Positions 23,888 to 36,174 are shown, counted from the first letter of the stretch. The stretch: 64,000 nt of DNA from Eucommia ulmoides (GCA_016647705.1 CM028334.1:9333546-9397545); one strand, 5' to 3'. The notes: generated from the letters alone by a model not told the origin. Program-made: numbers and translations.

Positions 23888-24350
23888 TGTTGGAATATTT
23901 TTATGAGCGAACATTAATTGAATTAATTGTTTCACAAAAACGGGTTAATGGATAGTTTATTATTTAAGCAGCCCAAATAATCAGTGATCATATTTTGATT
24001 TGGGTTGTGGCGTCTTTTATGTAGAAACCTAGTTAAGTGTCAAGTGTAGGTTTAGAGTTTTGTTGAAATTTGTTATGGGAAGGCCCAGCGTAAAACCCTA
24101 GTATATATAACTAGGTTCCTTCCCTAATCTAGGATATAGGGTTTCTTCCCATTGAGAGTCGCCACAACGAAATCTAGATCATAAGGAGAAAAACTTAGTT
24201 AGTAATCCGCTACGACATATTCAATCTCCTGCGATGTCTGAGACAGGTACGCTTTCAATTACCGTTCTTCATTGTTGTGTCCTGTAATCCATGTATGTTT
24301 ACGATTATTAATTAATTCAGTTTTATTGTGATTATGAGAAATAATCTACA
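23888..24350 (+). repeat. copia-2 5' LTR
   Basis: 463 bp. It contains a TATA box (TATATATAA, 24102-24110) inside a palindromic context, so it would have driven transcription of the element. Confidence 0.94.
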
Positions 24351-24352
24351 TG

Positions 24353-24365
24353 TGGTATAAGAGCC
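24353..24365 (+). promoter_or_regulatory. copia-2 primer binding site
   Basis: TGGTATAAGAGCC, one mismatch from the TGGTATCAGAGC sequence complementary to the 3' end of initiator tRNA-Met that most plant copia elements use. It begins two bases after the LTR. Confidence 0.9.
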
Positions 24366-26361
24366 AACATACATAATTTAGGATCGACAATTATTTTTTG
24401 AGATTTTTTTTTTTTAATATTCTATTCCTAAATGAAACCGAAACTTGCGGGCTTGATTTCATGAGATTTTTTGCTTCTATTAACTGTGAAACATTAGGAC
24501 TTTTGTTCCTCTTGTTTGAATCTTTAAATTTGATATATGATACATGCAATTTGGTTGCCAAAACATAGAGTATTTCGACGTTACATATTTTTGCCATGAA
24601 CCCTAGAAAACTCCCGAAATTGAAACATGGGACCGTGATTTCATGTAATATTTTGCATCGATTAACTGTAACAGCTTAGGGATTTTGTTCGTATTGATTC
24701 AAGTTTTAATTTGATGTATTATGTGTGTTACGTTGTTGGGTAATTAGTGAGTATTTTAACGCCAAAGTTTCAACTACGAAACCCTAGAAAATCGAGATTC
24801 ACTTTTGAGATTGAGGAATATTGACACGTTTTTTGTTCAATTAAATGTTGTAGATAGTTTTGAAATTAATATAATGTGTAAATCCATACAAAATTCGGTA
24901 GAAATATGAGTTGAAATTGAGTTTTAGATTTTGTCCATGGAAGTGTAAAAACCGCTACTTATTCTTCGATTTTAGGGACGATACTATAATTTTTTCTCCA
25001 ATTAATCATTGTTTACGTGTTAGTAATTAAGGGATATACATAAACCCGCGAAAAAGATAGAGAAAAAATGTGTTTTTTGGGAATTGAGCAAACCGGGTCA
25101 AAACTGGGTCGTATAACCCGATTGCAGACCCGGCTGGAGGTTGAAGATGACCTCCAGCCGAGGGCGATTATTCCTACACGTGTGGGGAAGCGCGTGGGGC
25201 GGGTGCGGACAGATTCGGGGTTCGTTTTGGGTCCCTTTTTTTTCTATACACTTGTTTTCATGCCCTATAATTTTCTATAAAATTTATTTGATTTTTTGAG
25301 AATTAAAAATAATTTTTAGTTAATTACTACTTATTATGTGATTTAATTAGCTTAAAATTATTTTTAGGTATAATTTCCAATTGAAAAATTTACAGAAATT
25401 ATATTAGATGATTTGAAACAGAATTACAGTACTCAGTCTCCTTATATTAAGATTTATTGATGTGTACTCTCCTAGTTAGTTTTAAATCACATAAAACTAG
25501 TTTAATAATTAGTTTTAAAATATGATAAAATTGTTATTCAAATCTTTATAATTATAATTGATCGTTGATCACTAAAAATACGTTTTGTGACGTATTTCAT
25601 CTTATTTTGATCATATGCATATATGTTGCTAATATGCACTGTTGTGATTGGACAATATAGATTAATTTTTTCAATTTGGAACGGATGCTTGTGAATTGTT
25701 GAGGTTAATTTATCAAAGTGATTTAACCAAAATAATTTGCAAGTTTTCGAATTTCTATTTTGTTTATGAAATTTTTTTAGATTAATTTGTACATTCACCT
25801 ACCCAAAGGGGATTATTGTGCAGATTAATTTAATTATTGGACAATCAAGTTTAATTTTTCTAATTTAGAACGGTTACTTATGAATTGTTAACGTTATTTT
25901 GATAAAGTGATTTAACCAACATAATTTGCAAGTTTTCGTGTTCCTATTTTCTTGATGAAAAATTTTTAGATTAATTTGTACATTCACCTACCCAAAGGGA
26001 GTTATTGTGCAAATTAATTTAATTGCATGAGCATATTATGTGAGATAAATAATTTGATAAATTTGTTTGCCCAAAGTGAATGAATTTTGAAAGGTTATTT
26101 GTTTCATTATGTTTTGAAGAAAATATATGGATTTGAAGGTCAATCTACCTAAAAGGGATGAATTTTTAAATCTGTAATTTTTTTTTATTTTGTTAATCCT
26201 CATGATTAAAGAATAATTATTTATTATGGACTCTATCCAAAGAAGAGTTTATAATAACACAATTGATTCTTATATTGTATTACTTATATTTAATTGAGCA
26301 TTTTGCCTATTGCTCATAATTGATCAAGTTGTAATTTTTGTGAAAAATAATTTCTTTTGTT
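24366..26361 (+). mobile_element. copia-2 untranslated leader with tandem duplications
   Basis: An unusually long 2-kb leader without retrotransposon protein. Three diverged ~180-bp copies occupy about 24425-24840 (each with an ACCCTAGAAAA or related start and a TTTCATG...TTAACTGT core). A second ~189-bp duplication occupies 25647-26025. A GC-rich island lies at about 25080-25220. Confidence 0.7.
25647..26025 (+). repeat. 189-bp tandem direct duplication in copia-2 leader
   Basis: Copies start at 25647 and 25836. Both contain ATTTAACCAA(A/C)ATAATTTGCAAG and end with TACATTCACCTACCCAAAGGG, with moderate divergence. Confidence 0.85.
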
Positions 26362-27258
26362 GTGAACAACAATAACGCGACCATTGAAATTCTAAATAGG
26401 TCGAACTATAAGAGATGGAGGTTAGACATAGAGTTCACTCTGGAAATTAAGGACTTGCACCTAGCCTTGCGTGAGGATGAACCTCCTCAACCTACTAATG
26501 AGAGCACTGAAGCCGTGAAAGCTCATTATGCAAATTGGAAAAGGTTGAACCGTTTGAGCCTCATTTTAATCAAGAGGTTCAGTACTAAGCATCTCCTTGG
26601 AGGAATACCTGAAAACAAAAAGGCTAAGGAATTTCTCACTACTATGGAAAACTTATACCAGACATTGGACAACGCCGAGGTTGGGTATTTTATGGATGAA
26701 TTGATGAATATGAGGTACGATAATACAAAGGGCGTTTGCGAATTTTTCTTGAGAATGGTGAATCTTCAAACTAAATTGAAGGCATAAAACATTTCACTTC
26801 CCAATAAGTTCATTATTCATCACGCTCTCAACTCTCTTCCAGCCTCTTTTAGCCAACTCAAGACTGCCTACAACACCCAGAATCATACTTGGAATGTAAA
26901 CGATCTAATCACGAAATATGTGGCTGAGGAAGAAAAACTGAAAAGAGAAATAAATGAATCTACTTATTTTGTTACTCTTGGGAAGCAGAAAAAACAAAAG
27001 AGGGGTGAAAAGACTAGAAATCCCAACTTTCACACTCACAAGAAAAGGCAGAATTTCAAGAAAAATGGGAGTGAGAAACAGAGAAATGAAAATGTCAAGA
27101 ACAGAGTCATTAAGTGCTTTCACTGTAACAAAGAGGGTCATAAGAGGGTTGATTGCTTTAAGTTTAAGAACTGGCTAGAGAAGAAGAAGGAACATGGTAT
27201 GTTATCTGCCTATGTCTGTTTTGAATCTAATTTGGTTGATGTTCCTTTAAATTCTTGA
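26362..27258 (+). pseudogene. copia-2 gag
   Basis: Frame from 26362 (ILNRSNYKRWRLDIEFTL, LALREDEPP) matches the plant copia gag domain; the true start may be slightly upstream. A stop at about 26785 breaks the frame after LKA. The gag domain continues with LPNKFIIHHALNSLP, and 26920-27258 holds a Lys-rich basic region and one CCHC knuckle (CFHCNKEGHKRVDC, near 27116). Non-functional. Confidence 0.9.
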
Positions 27259-28072
27259 TGGCTTGACAGTGGTGCTACCGTTCATGTTGCAACTTCCTTA
27301 CGGGGAATAAGAAACCTGAGGAAGCCAAGTGAGAAAGAGTCAAAGCTTAAAGTTGGCGGTAATATCGGGATTGGTGTTGACCACATCGGGACTGTTTTGT
27401 TGGATTTAGACTTTGGTTTTTAGCTTGTTTTAGATAATGTTTTCTATGTACTTTCGTTTAGAATGAATTTAATTTTCCTTAAAGTACTTGATAGAGCTGG
27501 ATATTATTTCACTATGACTCTAAGGTGGTTGGCAATTGTGTTTTATCTGATGGTCTTTATAGATTGTCATTGCTATCTTCATGTTCTTATAATGTTGAAA
27601 ACACTGTCGCTAAAAGATCTTTAACTAAGGAAATATCTTCATTATTGTAGCATAAGCGGTTGGGGCACATTTCTAAGGAACGAGTAGATCGCTTGATTGG
27701 TTCTGAGATTCTTTCTCCTCTTAATTCTATTAAAGCGGAAGTTTGCGTTGATTGTGTAAGAGAAAAATTGACCAAGACCAAGAAGAAGAATGTTACTCGT
27801 TGTCAGAATTTGTTGGAGATTATTCATACAGAGATTAGTGGGCCTTACTTGACTACCTTGTATGGCAACAGGTACTTTATTATATTCATTGATGATTTCT
27901 CCGGATATGGCTATGTTTATTTAATCAAAGAAAAGACAGATGCTCTTGAAATGTTCAAAATCTTTCGAACTGAAGTTGAAAAACAGCTAGGAAAAGTCAT
28001 GAAAATTGTGAGATCTGATCGAGGTGGTGAGTATTATGGGAAACATGGTAATGCAGGACAACAGAAGGGACC
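27259..28072 (+). pseudogene. copia-2 protease and first half of integrase
   Basis: WLDSGATVHVATS at about 27260-27300 is the protease active site (DSGAT). The integrase zinc-binding region follows (KRLGHISKERV, CVDCVREK, 27655-27765). The core begins HTEISGPYL, where the family has HTD, so the first catalytic Asp is replaced by Glu. The second Asp is kept in RSDRGGEYY. Stops at 27256-27258, 27421 and 27648 interrupt. The frame ends in the insertion at 28073 and resumes at 31392. Confidence 0.88.
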
Positions 28073-29680
28073 TGATAGGTGTGATCCACCTACGTATTTT
28101 CAAACTGAATTAAGTTAGTTTTCGAGCGTTTATATAGTATTTTATTACGTTTTAATTAGTTTTCATACTTTTTGTATAAATTAGGTATGTGGGGTAAAAA
28201 TATAGGAAATTGAAGTGAAAATGATGAGATCGAACCGAAAGCGATCAAAGAACAGTGGAAAAACAAGCTCGGAGGCAAAATTGTGAAACAAGACCACCGC
28301 CGTGGCGGTGAAGATGTTGGAAAAAAAATGTTACTGATAGACCACCGCCTAGGCAAAAAATTCCACCGCCTAGGTAAAAATCCAGCAGATTGTTCTTTCT
28401 AAGCCACCATTGTCTTCATCGCCGTGGCGATCACCAACCGACCTAGTCTCCGCTTAGGCGTTGGAATCCTTCGCCTAGGCGGAGACCCTCTACACAGCCT
28501 AGATATTTTTAGGATATTTATTTAGATATTTTGCTTATAAATACCATCCCCTCTCCCCCTATCTTGAAGTCCCCTAACCATTTGGGCACCTTAAGCTATA
28601 TTTAGGCTAGGGTTTAGGAGTTTTAGAGGTGGAGCTCACATCTCAAAGTGGAGAACACGGCGAATCGATCGTTGAGCGTTCTTAGCGGTTTATCTTCGGA
28701 CGAGGCTAAGTTCTTTGATTGTTTTTCCTTATTTCTTTAACTTAGGATATTGTGAGCATGTTTAGCTTTTTATTTCATTGTAAATGCGGCTAAGGCCATA
28801 GCTAAACATGGATTGTAGTAGGGATTAACACTATATTTATAAATATGTTATTTGGATGATTTCGGTGTTTCGTTTGTGATTGTTCTTCGTAGTTTGATTG
28901 TATTTATCATATTGTTTGTTTATCATACTTAGTTAGATAAATGGAGAATACGGGGTTTTGACAAACCCCAGATTCGAATTTGGGTAAACAAACGCCACGA
29001 TTCTATAACCTAGTCGGGGTTTGAATCGTGGACAATCGATGACGTTGGGGTAAGACTCAAGCAACTTAGGGTCATTAATATATTAAGGAAGACTTCTTCA
29101 TTGACATGAAGTCGCGTTATATCCCCCGTCTTACACTCGGGAGAGGTGGCGAGGGAGTTTTAGAATGGAGATTGTTGATAGGGTAAATACAACGCACGAT
29201 CCAATGACCCAGTCGGGAGTTGGATTGTGTGCAATCAATGACATTGGGCGAGACTCACGAGACCTAGGGTCGTTAATATGTTGAGGGAGACTTCTTCGTT
29301 GACTTGAAGTCATGTATTCCCTCGTCTTACACTCAAGAGAGGTGGTTGTGGAGTTTATGTACCGAGATTGTCAAATAGGTCGAATATCATAAATGTGAGT
29401 AAATCGAGATCGAACACGTATTTGTAAACACGTTAATCCCTAGGCAATTATTCACCCTAAAACATATTAGTATACTAGTGTAGTTAATTTAGGATATATT
29501 AGTATTAGTTTAATTAATTAAATACATTTGTTTTTTGCCTAGATAAAGTTAGGTCACGACAAATGTGGTATTCGATAGTAACGACACCAATCCCTGTAGA
29601 TACGATAACCTAATCTTAACGATCACACTATATTAAAACTTAGATCTCGTATACTTGCGAGTGTAAGTAGCGGCGTATAT
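28073..29680 (+). repeat. Unit 1 of the compound insertion (LTR-like)
   Basis: 1608 bp. It contains a TATAAATA box at about 28539-28546 followed by a pyrimidine-rich stretch, as in an LTR U3/R boundary. It also has an internal ~190-bp tandem duplication at about 29030-29370. The end lacks the last ~35 bases present in unit 2. Confidence 0.7.
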
Positions 29681-31391
29681 TGATAGGTGTAAATTACCCC
29701 TATATTTCCAAACCGAATTTGTTACTTTTCGAGTATGTTTATAGTTATTTTTATGTGTTTTAATATATTTTTATTCTTTTTGTATTAAAATAGGTGCATG
29801 GGGTGAAAAAGTATGAAATCGGAGCGTAAACGATCCATTCGTATTGAGAACGATCGGAGAACGGTGGAAAAATGAGCAAGACGGTAAGATTTTGCACCCC
29901 AAGCCCACCATCGCGGCGTCCAGACCACCGCCGCAGCAGCGAAGATGCAGAGAAAACACATTTTATTACTGACGGACCACCGCTTAGGCGAAAATTCCTC
30001 CGCCTAGGCAGAAAAAAGACAAAATGTTGGAAGCAGTCCCTCCGCCTAGGCAAAAATTCCACCGCCTAGGCGAAAATCCAGTAGAATGTGTTCCTCGTCC
30101 ACCGCTGACTCCACCGCCTAGGCGAAACCCTTAACCGACATACCTCCGCCTTGGCAGAAACCTTTGCACAGTAGGAGATATTTTTGAGATATTTTTTGGC
30201 CTATTTATACCTTTGTCTCCTCCTCTCTTCCGACTTCTTCAGCCCCTAAGGCCTTAGGTTATATTTTAGGGTTAGGATAAGGGATTTCTGAGGGAGAGCT
30301 CTCAACCCGAGGTGGAGGATCAACGAGAAAGCGATCGATCAACATTTCTAGTGGTGAATCTTCAGATATCGGCTAAGTTGCTCGTTTCTTCTCTTTGCTT
30401 TCTTTATTTTGGTAGTTGTTGAGCATGTTTTCACCATTTGACATTGTATACATGATTATAGCCATTGGCTAAACATAGGTTGTATAGGGATTATTAATAT
30501 AATTTATGAAAACGTTGTTTAGTTGAGTTTGTATTTTCTTTACGATTGTTCTTCGTTAAGTTGATTATGTGTGTCGTATTGTTTGTTTATCATGTAATGA
30601 GAATGATTGTTGTGAGAATACGGGGTTTGACAAATCTCGGATTCGGACTAGAATAAAAGAACGCCACAATCCTATAACCCGGTCAGGGTTTAGATTGTGG
30701 ACAATCGATGACGTTGGGGTAAGACTCACGTGACCTAGAGTCGTTAAGACGTTGAGGGGGACTTCGGCGTTGACGCGAAGTCACGTATTCTCTTGTCTTA
30801 CGCTCGGGAGAGATGACAAGAGAGTTTTAGAACTAAGATTGTCAATAGTGTAAACACAATGCGACGATCTAATAACCCAGGAGGGAGTTGAATTGTGTGC
30901 AATCAATGATGTTGGGGAGAGACTCATGCAGCCTAGGGTGGTTAAGACATTGAGCGGGACTTCTTTGTTGACACGAAGTCCCGTATTCCCCCGTCTTACA
31001 CTCGGGAGAGATGGCGAAGGAGTTTACGAATCGAGATTGTCATATAAGTATAACGTCGTTAACATAAACTAAAATGAGACTGAACACGTATTTGTAAATG
31101 AAACTAATCCCTAGACAGCTTATTCTCTCAAAACTATCCCATATTAATATTAGTATTAGTACAGATTAAATTAAACTATATTAGTATTAGTATTAATTAA
31201 ATTATAGTACATTTTTGTTGTCTAGATAAAGTTAGGTTATGAAAATCACAGTACTCGATAGTAATCTACACCAATCCTTGTGGATACAATACCCAACCGA
31301 AAGGTCTATTATACTAAAACTTGATTCGTATGCTTGCGGTGAAAGTGGCAGCGCTAATTTAGCGGCCACCATATATTTCTATGCACTACCA
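29681..31391 (+). repeat. Unit 2 of the compound insertion (LTR-like)
   Basis: 1711 bp, substantially diverged from unit 1 but colinear. It has a TATTTATACC box near 30210 and its own ~190-bp internal duplication at about 30705-31040. Confidence 0.7.
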
Positions 31392-32160
31392 GGACCTTTG
31401 GCAAGGTACTTATAGGATAACGATATTGTTGCTCAGTATACTATGCTAGGAAGTCCTGAACAGAATGGCGTGGCAGAGAGGTGAAATCGCACTCTTATGG
31501 AAATAAAAAGAAGCATGATGAGCAAATCGAATTTTCCAGAATATTTGTAGGGTGAGGCCATCAAAGCAACAACCTACATTCTGAACCGCGTCCCTAGCAA
31601 ATCAGTACCTAAAACACTATTTGAACTGTGGATGAATAGAAAACTCAGTTTGAATCATTTTAAAGTATGGGGGGTGTCCAGCTGAGGTGAAGCTCTATGA
31701 TCCTTTTATGAAGAAGTCAGATTCAAGAAATTCTAGATGATACTTTATAGGGTATTCTAATCACTCAAAAGGATACAGATTTTATTATTCGACTCGTGGC
31801 ACTAGAGTTGTTGAATCTCAAGTGGAAAACTTTTTGGAGTTCGATGTTGCTGAAGGCATTCCCTCTCAATTTGATGAAATAGTGGAACCCATTGATGTTG
31901 TTTCTTTGCCTATACCGACCTCAAAAGTTACATCCTATGATGGAGCTATTGATCGGAGGATTTAGCGAAGTGTGGATATTGTCACTTCTCCTACTACTGA
32001 AGTAACACCTACTACAGATAAAATCCCTCTAACCAATGAGGCTACGAATGAGTCCTCTTCTGAAGTACAAGTGAGAAGATCGCAAAAAACTAGAAGGGTT
32101 TCCATTTCTAATAACTACTATGTTTACCATGGAGAGAGAGAATATGATATTGGAAAATAG
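31392..32160 (+). pseudogene. copia-2 second half of integrase
   Basis: Resumes directly after the insertion with the block preceding AQYTMLGSPEQNGVAER, which holds the third catalytic residue (Glu). NRTLM and YILNRVPSKSVPKT follow. The C-terminal region (YRFYYSTRGTRVVE, near 31770) is present. Stops at about 31482, 31548 and 31735 and a shift near 31670 break it. The linker 31972-32160 leads to the RT domain. Confidence 0.88.
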
Positions 32161-33699
32161 GTGGACTCGATTACTTATCGTGAAGCTCTCAATAGCGATC
32201 AAACAAATGAATGGCTAATTGTAATAGAAGATGAGATGCAGTCTATGTCAAACAACGATATTTGGGAACTTGTTGACCTTCTCAAAGGATATAAACTCAT
32301 TGGATGCAAATGGGTATTCAAGACCATAAGAGACAACAAATGGAATGTTGAAAGATTCAAGGCCCGATTGGTTGCTAAAGCATATTCACAGCGAGAAGGC
32401 ATTGATTTCACAGAGACTTTTTCACCAGTTTCCACCAAAGATTCCTTTAGGCTAATTATGGCGTTGGTAGCTCATTTTGACTTAGAGCTTCACCAAATGG
32501 ATGTCAAGACAACTTTTCTCAATGAAGATTTGAGTGAGGAAGTCTACATGTCACAGTCTGAGGGATTTAAGGAAAATGGAAAGGAGAGCATGGTATGCAG
32601 ATTGAAAAGGTCCATTTATGGTCTCAAGTAAGCTTCTCAACAGTGGTACTTAAAATTTGACAAAATTGTGACATCTTTTGGTTTTGTAGAAAACAAGTTC
32701 GATCAGTACATCTATATGAAAATCAGTAGGAGCAAGTTCATTTTCATGATTCTCTATGTTGATGACATCTTGCTTGCTAGTAGCGATGTGAATCTCCTGA
32801 ATGATACCAAACGTCTCTTGTATGCTAATTTTAACATGAAGGATCTCAGATAAGCATGTTTTGTTCTGGGTATTGAGATTCGTGGTGATAGATCTCGAAA
32901 CCTTCTCGAACTATCTCAGAGAGTCTATATCGATCGTGTGCTTAAAAGATTCAATATGCAAACGTGCAAGGTAGTTAATGTACCTGTTGTGAAGGGAGAT
33001 AAACTCAGCAATGAACAATGTCTAAAGAATGACTTGGAAAATGATGTCATGAATACTGTTCCTTATGCCAGTAAAATTGGTAGCCTAATATATGCACAAG
33101 TATGTAAGAGACCTGATATCACCTTCATTGTTAATGTTCTTGGTAGATATTTGTCGAACCCTGGGCATGATCACTGGGTTGCTGCAAAGAAAGTCATGAG
33201 ATATCTACAAAGAACGAAGTATTTTATGATTGTGTATAGAAGGGTTGATAATCTCAAAGTGATTGGGTACTCAGATTCTGATTTTGGTGGTTGTTCAGAT
33301 GATTGCAAATCTACTTCAGGATATATTTTTGTTCTAGCTGGTGGATCCATTTCATGGAAAAGTGTCAAACAAAGTCTAATTGCATCCTCGACTATGTATA
33401 CTGAATTTGTAGCTTGTTATGGTGCATCTTCTCAAGTTGTTTGACTACGAAATCTAATCTCGGAGCTGTGAGTTATTGATTCTATCTCTCGACCCATTGT
33501 GATTTATTGTGACAATAATGCAGTTGTATTCTACTCCAAGAACAATATGATCAGTACAGGTTCCACGCATATGGGAATAAAGTACCTTACAATCAAGGAC
33601 TTGGTAAAGAAGGGAGATGTAGTGATCAAGCATATAAGAACCGAGTCTATGTTTGCTGACCCTTTAACTAAAGGTTTAAGTCCTATAGTGTTCAAGTAA
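32161..33699 (+). pseudogene. copia-2 reverse transcriptase-RNase H
   Basis: Reverse transcriptase reads from 32161 (SITYREALNS, IGCKWVFKTI, HQMDVKTTFLNEDL, CRLKRSIYGLK). The catalytic LYVDDILLASS is near 32754. RNase H follows with GYSDSDFGGCSDD near 33265, STSGYIFVLAGGSISWKS, TEFVACYGAS and CDNNAVVFYSKN. It ends at the usual [14 protein letters not shown] (33657-33698). Stops at 32629, 32852 and 33442 disable it. Confidence 0.92.
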
Positions 33700-34024
33700 C
33701 ATGTTGTGAATATGAGTGTCATTGAGTCTTTTGATTATTTGGTTTAGTAGGAGCTTTTGTATTCTATTTATTTCTCTTTATTTTGCTGATTCTGTTGTGA
33801 CAACTATTGTTATGCATTTTGCAAAATTGAAATTTATTTGATGATCATCATTATTACATATTATATTATTGCATATCATGTTATTTGAATTGATCTTAAG
33901 ACATTGTGCCTTAAGAATTACAATTATATATTTTTGGTTATCACTAATTACTATTTTGAGATCTCGTGATATATTGTTAGTGACAAATAACTTGTTAAAG
34001 TCAAACAATTTCATATTATTTAAA

Positions 34025-34112
34025 AATTGCAGTAGTTTTATTTTGTTGAGAAACAGCAATTAGCAATTTTATTTTGTTGAGAAATTGCAATTACAATTTC
34101 ATTTTGTTGAGA
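34025..34112 (+). repeat. Short ~32-bp tandem repeat in copia-2 3' UTR
   Basis: Three copies of ATTTTGTTGAGAAA(C/T)(A/T)GCAATTA-like sequence directly downstream of the pol region. Confidence 0.7.
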
Positions 34113-34450
34113 AATTGTGATGAGGATCGATAAGAACAATTCATATTGATAATGATCACATGTTGCATTGGTTTCTTACTACACTATTGGGCTTACAATC
34201 CATGTCGATATGATTATAAGTATTTGTGAATATGAAAGTCTTATGGTTGTTCAAATTAATATACAGACTATTATAATCCAATATTAAGATCATGTTGGAC
34301 CGGATAAGTTTATCAAGATACTGCTTATAGACTATCATTTTTTAAAACAAAAAGTATGGTCACACCAAAAATAATTTTTTCCTGTTATTAATCCAAGAGT
34401 CTTGTTTTCAAAATTAAATTTATTCAATTAATATAGCCCAAGTGGGAGAA

Positions 34451-34912
34451 TGTTGGAATATTTTTATGAGCTAATATTAATTAAATTAATTATTTTACAA
34501 AAACGGGTTAACGAATAGTCTATTATTTAAGCAACCCAAATAATTAGTGATCATATTTTGATTTGGGCTGTAGCGTCTTTTATATAGAAGTCCAGTTAAG
34601 TGGCAATGTAGGTTTAAGATTTCGTTGAAACCCGTTATGGGAGGACCCAACGTGAAACCCTAATATATATAATTAGGTCCCCTCCCTAATCTAGGATATA
34701 AGGTTTCTTCCCATTGAGAGCCGCCACCACGAAATCTAGATTAGAGGGAGGAAGACCTAGTTAGTAATCCACTACGACAGATTCAATCTCCTGTAATGGC
34801 TGAGACAGGTACGCTTTCGATTACTGTTCTTCATTGTTGTGTCCTATAATCCATGAATGTTTACGATTATTAATTAATTCCGTTTTATTGTGATTATGAG
34901 AAATAATCTACA
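34451..34912 (+). repeat. copia-2 3' LTR
   Basis: 462 bp, preceded by the purine tract AGTGGGAGAA (34441-34450). It differs from the 5' LTR at many positions, mostly transitions. Confidence 0.94.
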
Positions 34913-34989
34913 TATTATGCATCCTACTATGTTATATTGTTTAAAGTTATTATTTGTTTAGAGTATTAACTAGTGATTTTATGGTTTGC

Positions 34990-35371
34990 ACAATACAGGT
35001 GGATTATATTGCCAACTATTTCACTCAGTATGCAACTAAGTTAAGCATTTCGACTCAAGAAAGATCGATAAATTTGGAGCATGTTTTTGACACACCTTAG
35101 CAAAAAAAGGACCGGTAAGTAAGGATTTTGATTTGTATTAGTGTTGTGAGTTTATGCTTCATTATATTAGAAAGTTGTATATTTTTTTTGGCAGGCCTGA
35201 TTGTGGAGTGATTGTTACATATTTATATACGAGGCAGTTCATTCTTGGGCAACGAACAAACGTCCAGCGTGCACGCAATGCCGGAGTAGAGATTGTGGAA
35301 AGGGCGAATCTTATTAAGGACATAGTAAATAACAAACATGATAGTTGGGTTTTTAATACATTTTATGTGTA
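34990..35371 (+). pseudogene. Ulp1-type (C48) peptidase fragment of a transposon
   Basis: Two short coding pieces, about 34999-35099 and 35195-35371, are separated by a likely intron (35113-35194, GTAAGTAAG...GGCAG). The second reads PDCGVIVTYLYTRQFILGQ, with the Asp-Cys-Gly context of the C48 catalytic cysteine (DCG at 35199-35207). It ends RANLIKDIVNNKHDSW, the typical tail of Ulp1-like domains in plant transposons and DUF1985-type proteins. A TAG at 35097-35099 ends the first piece. The upstream catalytic His and Asp are missing or were lost. It sits between the inverted repeat arms, so it most likely belonged to that element. Confidence 0.6.
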
Positions 35372-36170
35372 ATACAGTTGAGTGCGATGAGTTCATCGAC
35401 AATATGTTTTATTTCTTGACTTTTCAGTTCTTAAGAAAAAATAATATTCTCTATATCATTTGTTTCAACTTTGTTATATTATTCCAATTTAATGGTTTAC
35501 TTATTTCTAAATTTATTTGACGTGTGTAATGATATGATGAATGTGGTTCATGATTAATCTCTCCCGTGTCAATGTATTTATTGTTATGTACGAATACACG
35601 TTTATGAAATGTCTAAGACGAATTAGATTTTACTGATAAAAGTTTACATTGGGGTAACAAAATTAAAATTTTATTGGGCACATGTCATTTGTTTATTAAA
35701 ATATTACTATGCATGAAATAATAGCTTATCACATAATTTTGTTGCATTAAAAATTACTGTGCAGTAATATTCATCTGACCTATTAAAAAATGATCACACT
35801 ATATTGTTGTGCAATGTATCTTAGAAAAAATTCTACACAATAAATTTCATTAAATATTGCGTGTTTTGGTCAAAATAATCGATACATCGTTTCACGTTAT
35901 TTTTTTTGAGTTTCACAAGAATATAACCAAAACATAACATTAGCATAACAAAGTAGAAAATAAAAAATCAATTAATAAAACGATTCTAGTCATTTAAACC
36001 TCCACAAAAATGATGAATTAAATAAAAACAATAGAAAATATTGATGCAGAAAAATTGAATGAAAGTCTGATAAAATTGTGTCATCTTATATGAGTTCATT
36101 GCATATTTTCCTGTTGTGTCATTTTCCACCGCAGCGACTGCATTTCAATTTTTCATTTCCTGGTCAAAAT
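35372..36170. other. AT-rich core sequence of the inverted-arm element, no gene seen
   Basis: No open frame with family features. Short CTATATTGTTGTGCAATG-type AT-rich sequence only. Confidence 0.4.
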
Positions 36171-36174
36171 AAGA

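Larger units (their letters stand above)
28073..31391 (+). mobile_element. Compound insertion of two head-to-tail LTR-like units in copia-2 integrase
   Basis: The block starts TGATAGGTGT, ends GCACTACCA and is flanked on both sides by GGACC (28068-28072, 31392-31396), a perfect 5-bp target duplication. Unit 1 is 28073-29680 and unit 2 is 29681-31391. Both begin TGATAGGTGT and keep the same order of landmarks: GGTG/GGGG motif, CCGCCTAGGCGG cluster, TATAAATA-type box, GACGTTGGGGTAAGACTC block and CACCAATCC(C/T)TG block. No gag or pol lies between or within them. They look like long LTRs of a gypsy element whose internal region is missing. Confidence 0.75.
23888..34912 (+). mobile_element. Ty1/copia retrotransposon (copia-2), full length with nested insertion
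   Basis: LTRs 23888-24350 and 34451-34912 share TGTTGGAATATTT...AATAATCTACA. Flanks TATAA (23883-23887) and TATTA (34913-34917) form a target duplication with one mismatch. A primer site for initiator tRNA-Met follows the left LTR and a purine tract (AGTGGGAGAA) precedes the right one. Gag-pol reads on the + strand and is interrupted at 28073-31391 by another insertion. Many LTR differences make it older than copia-1. Confidence 0.94.
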
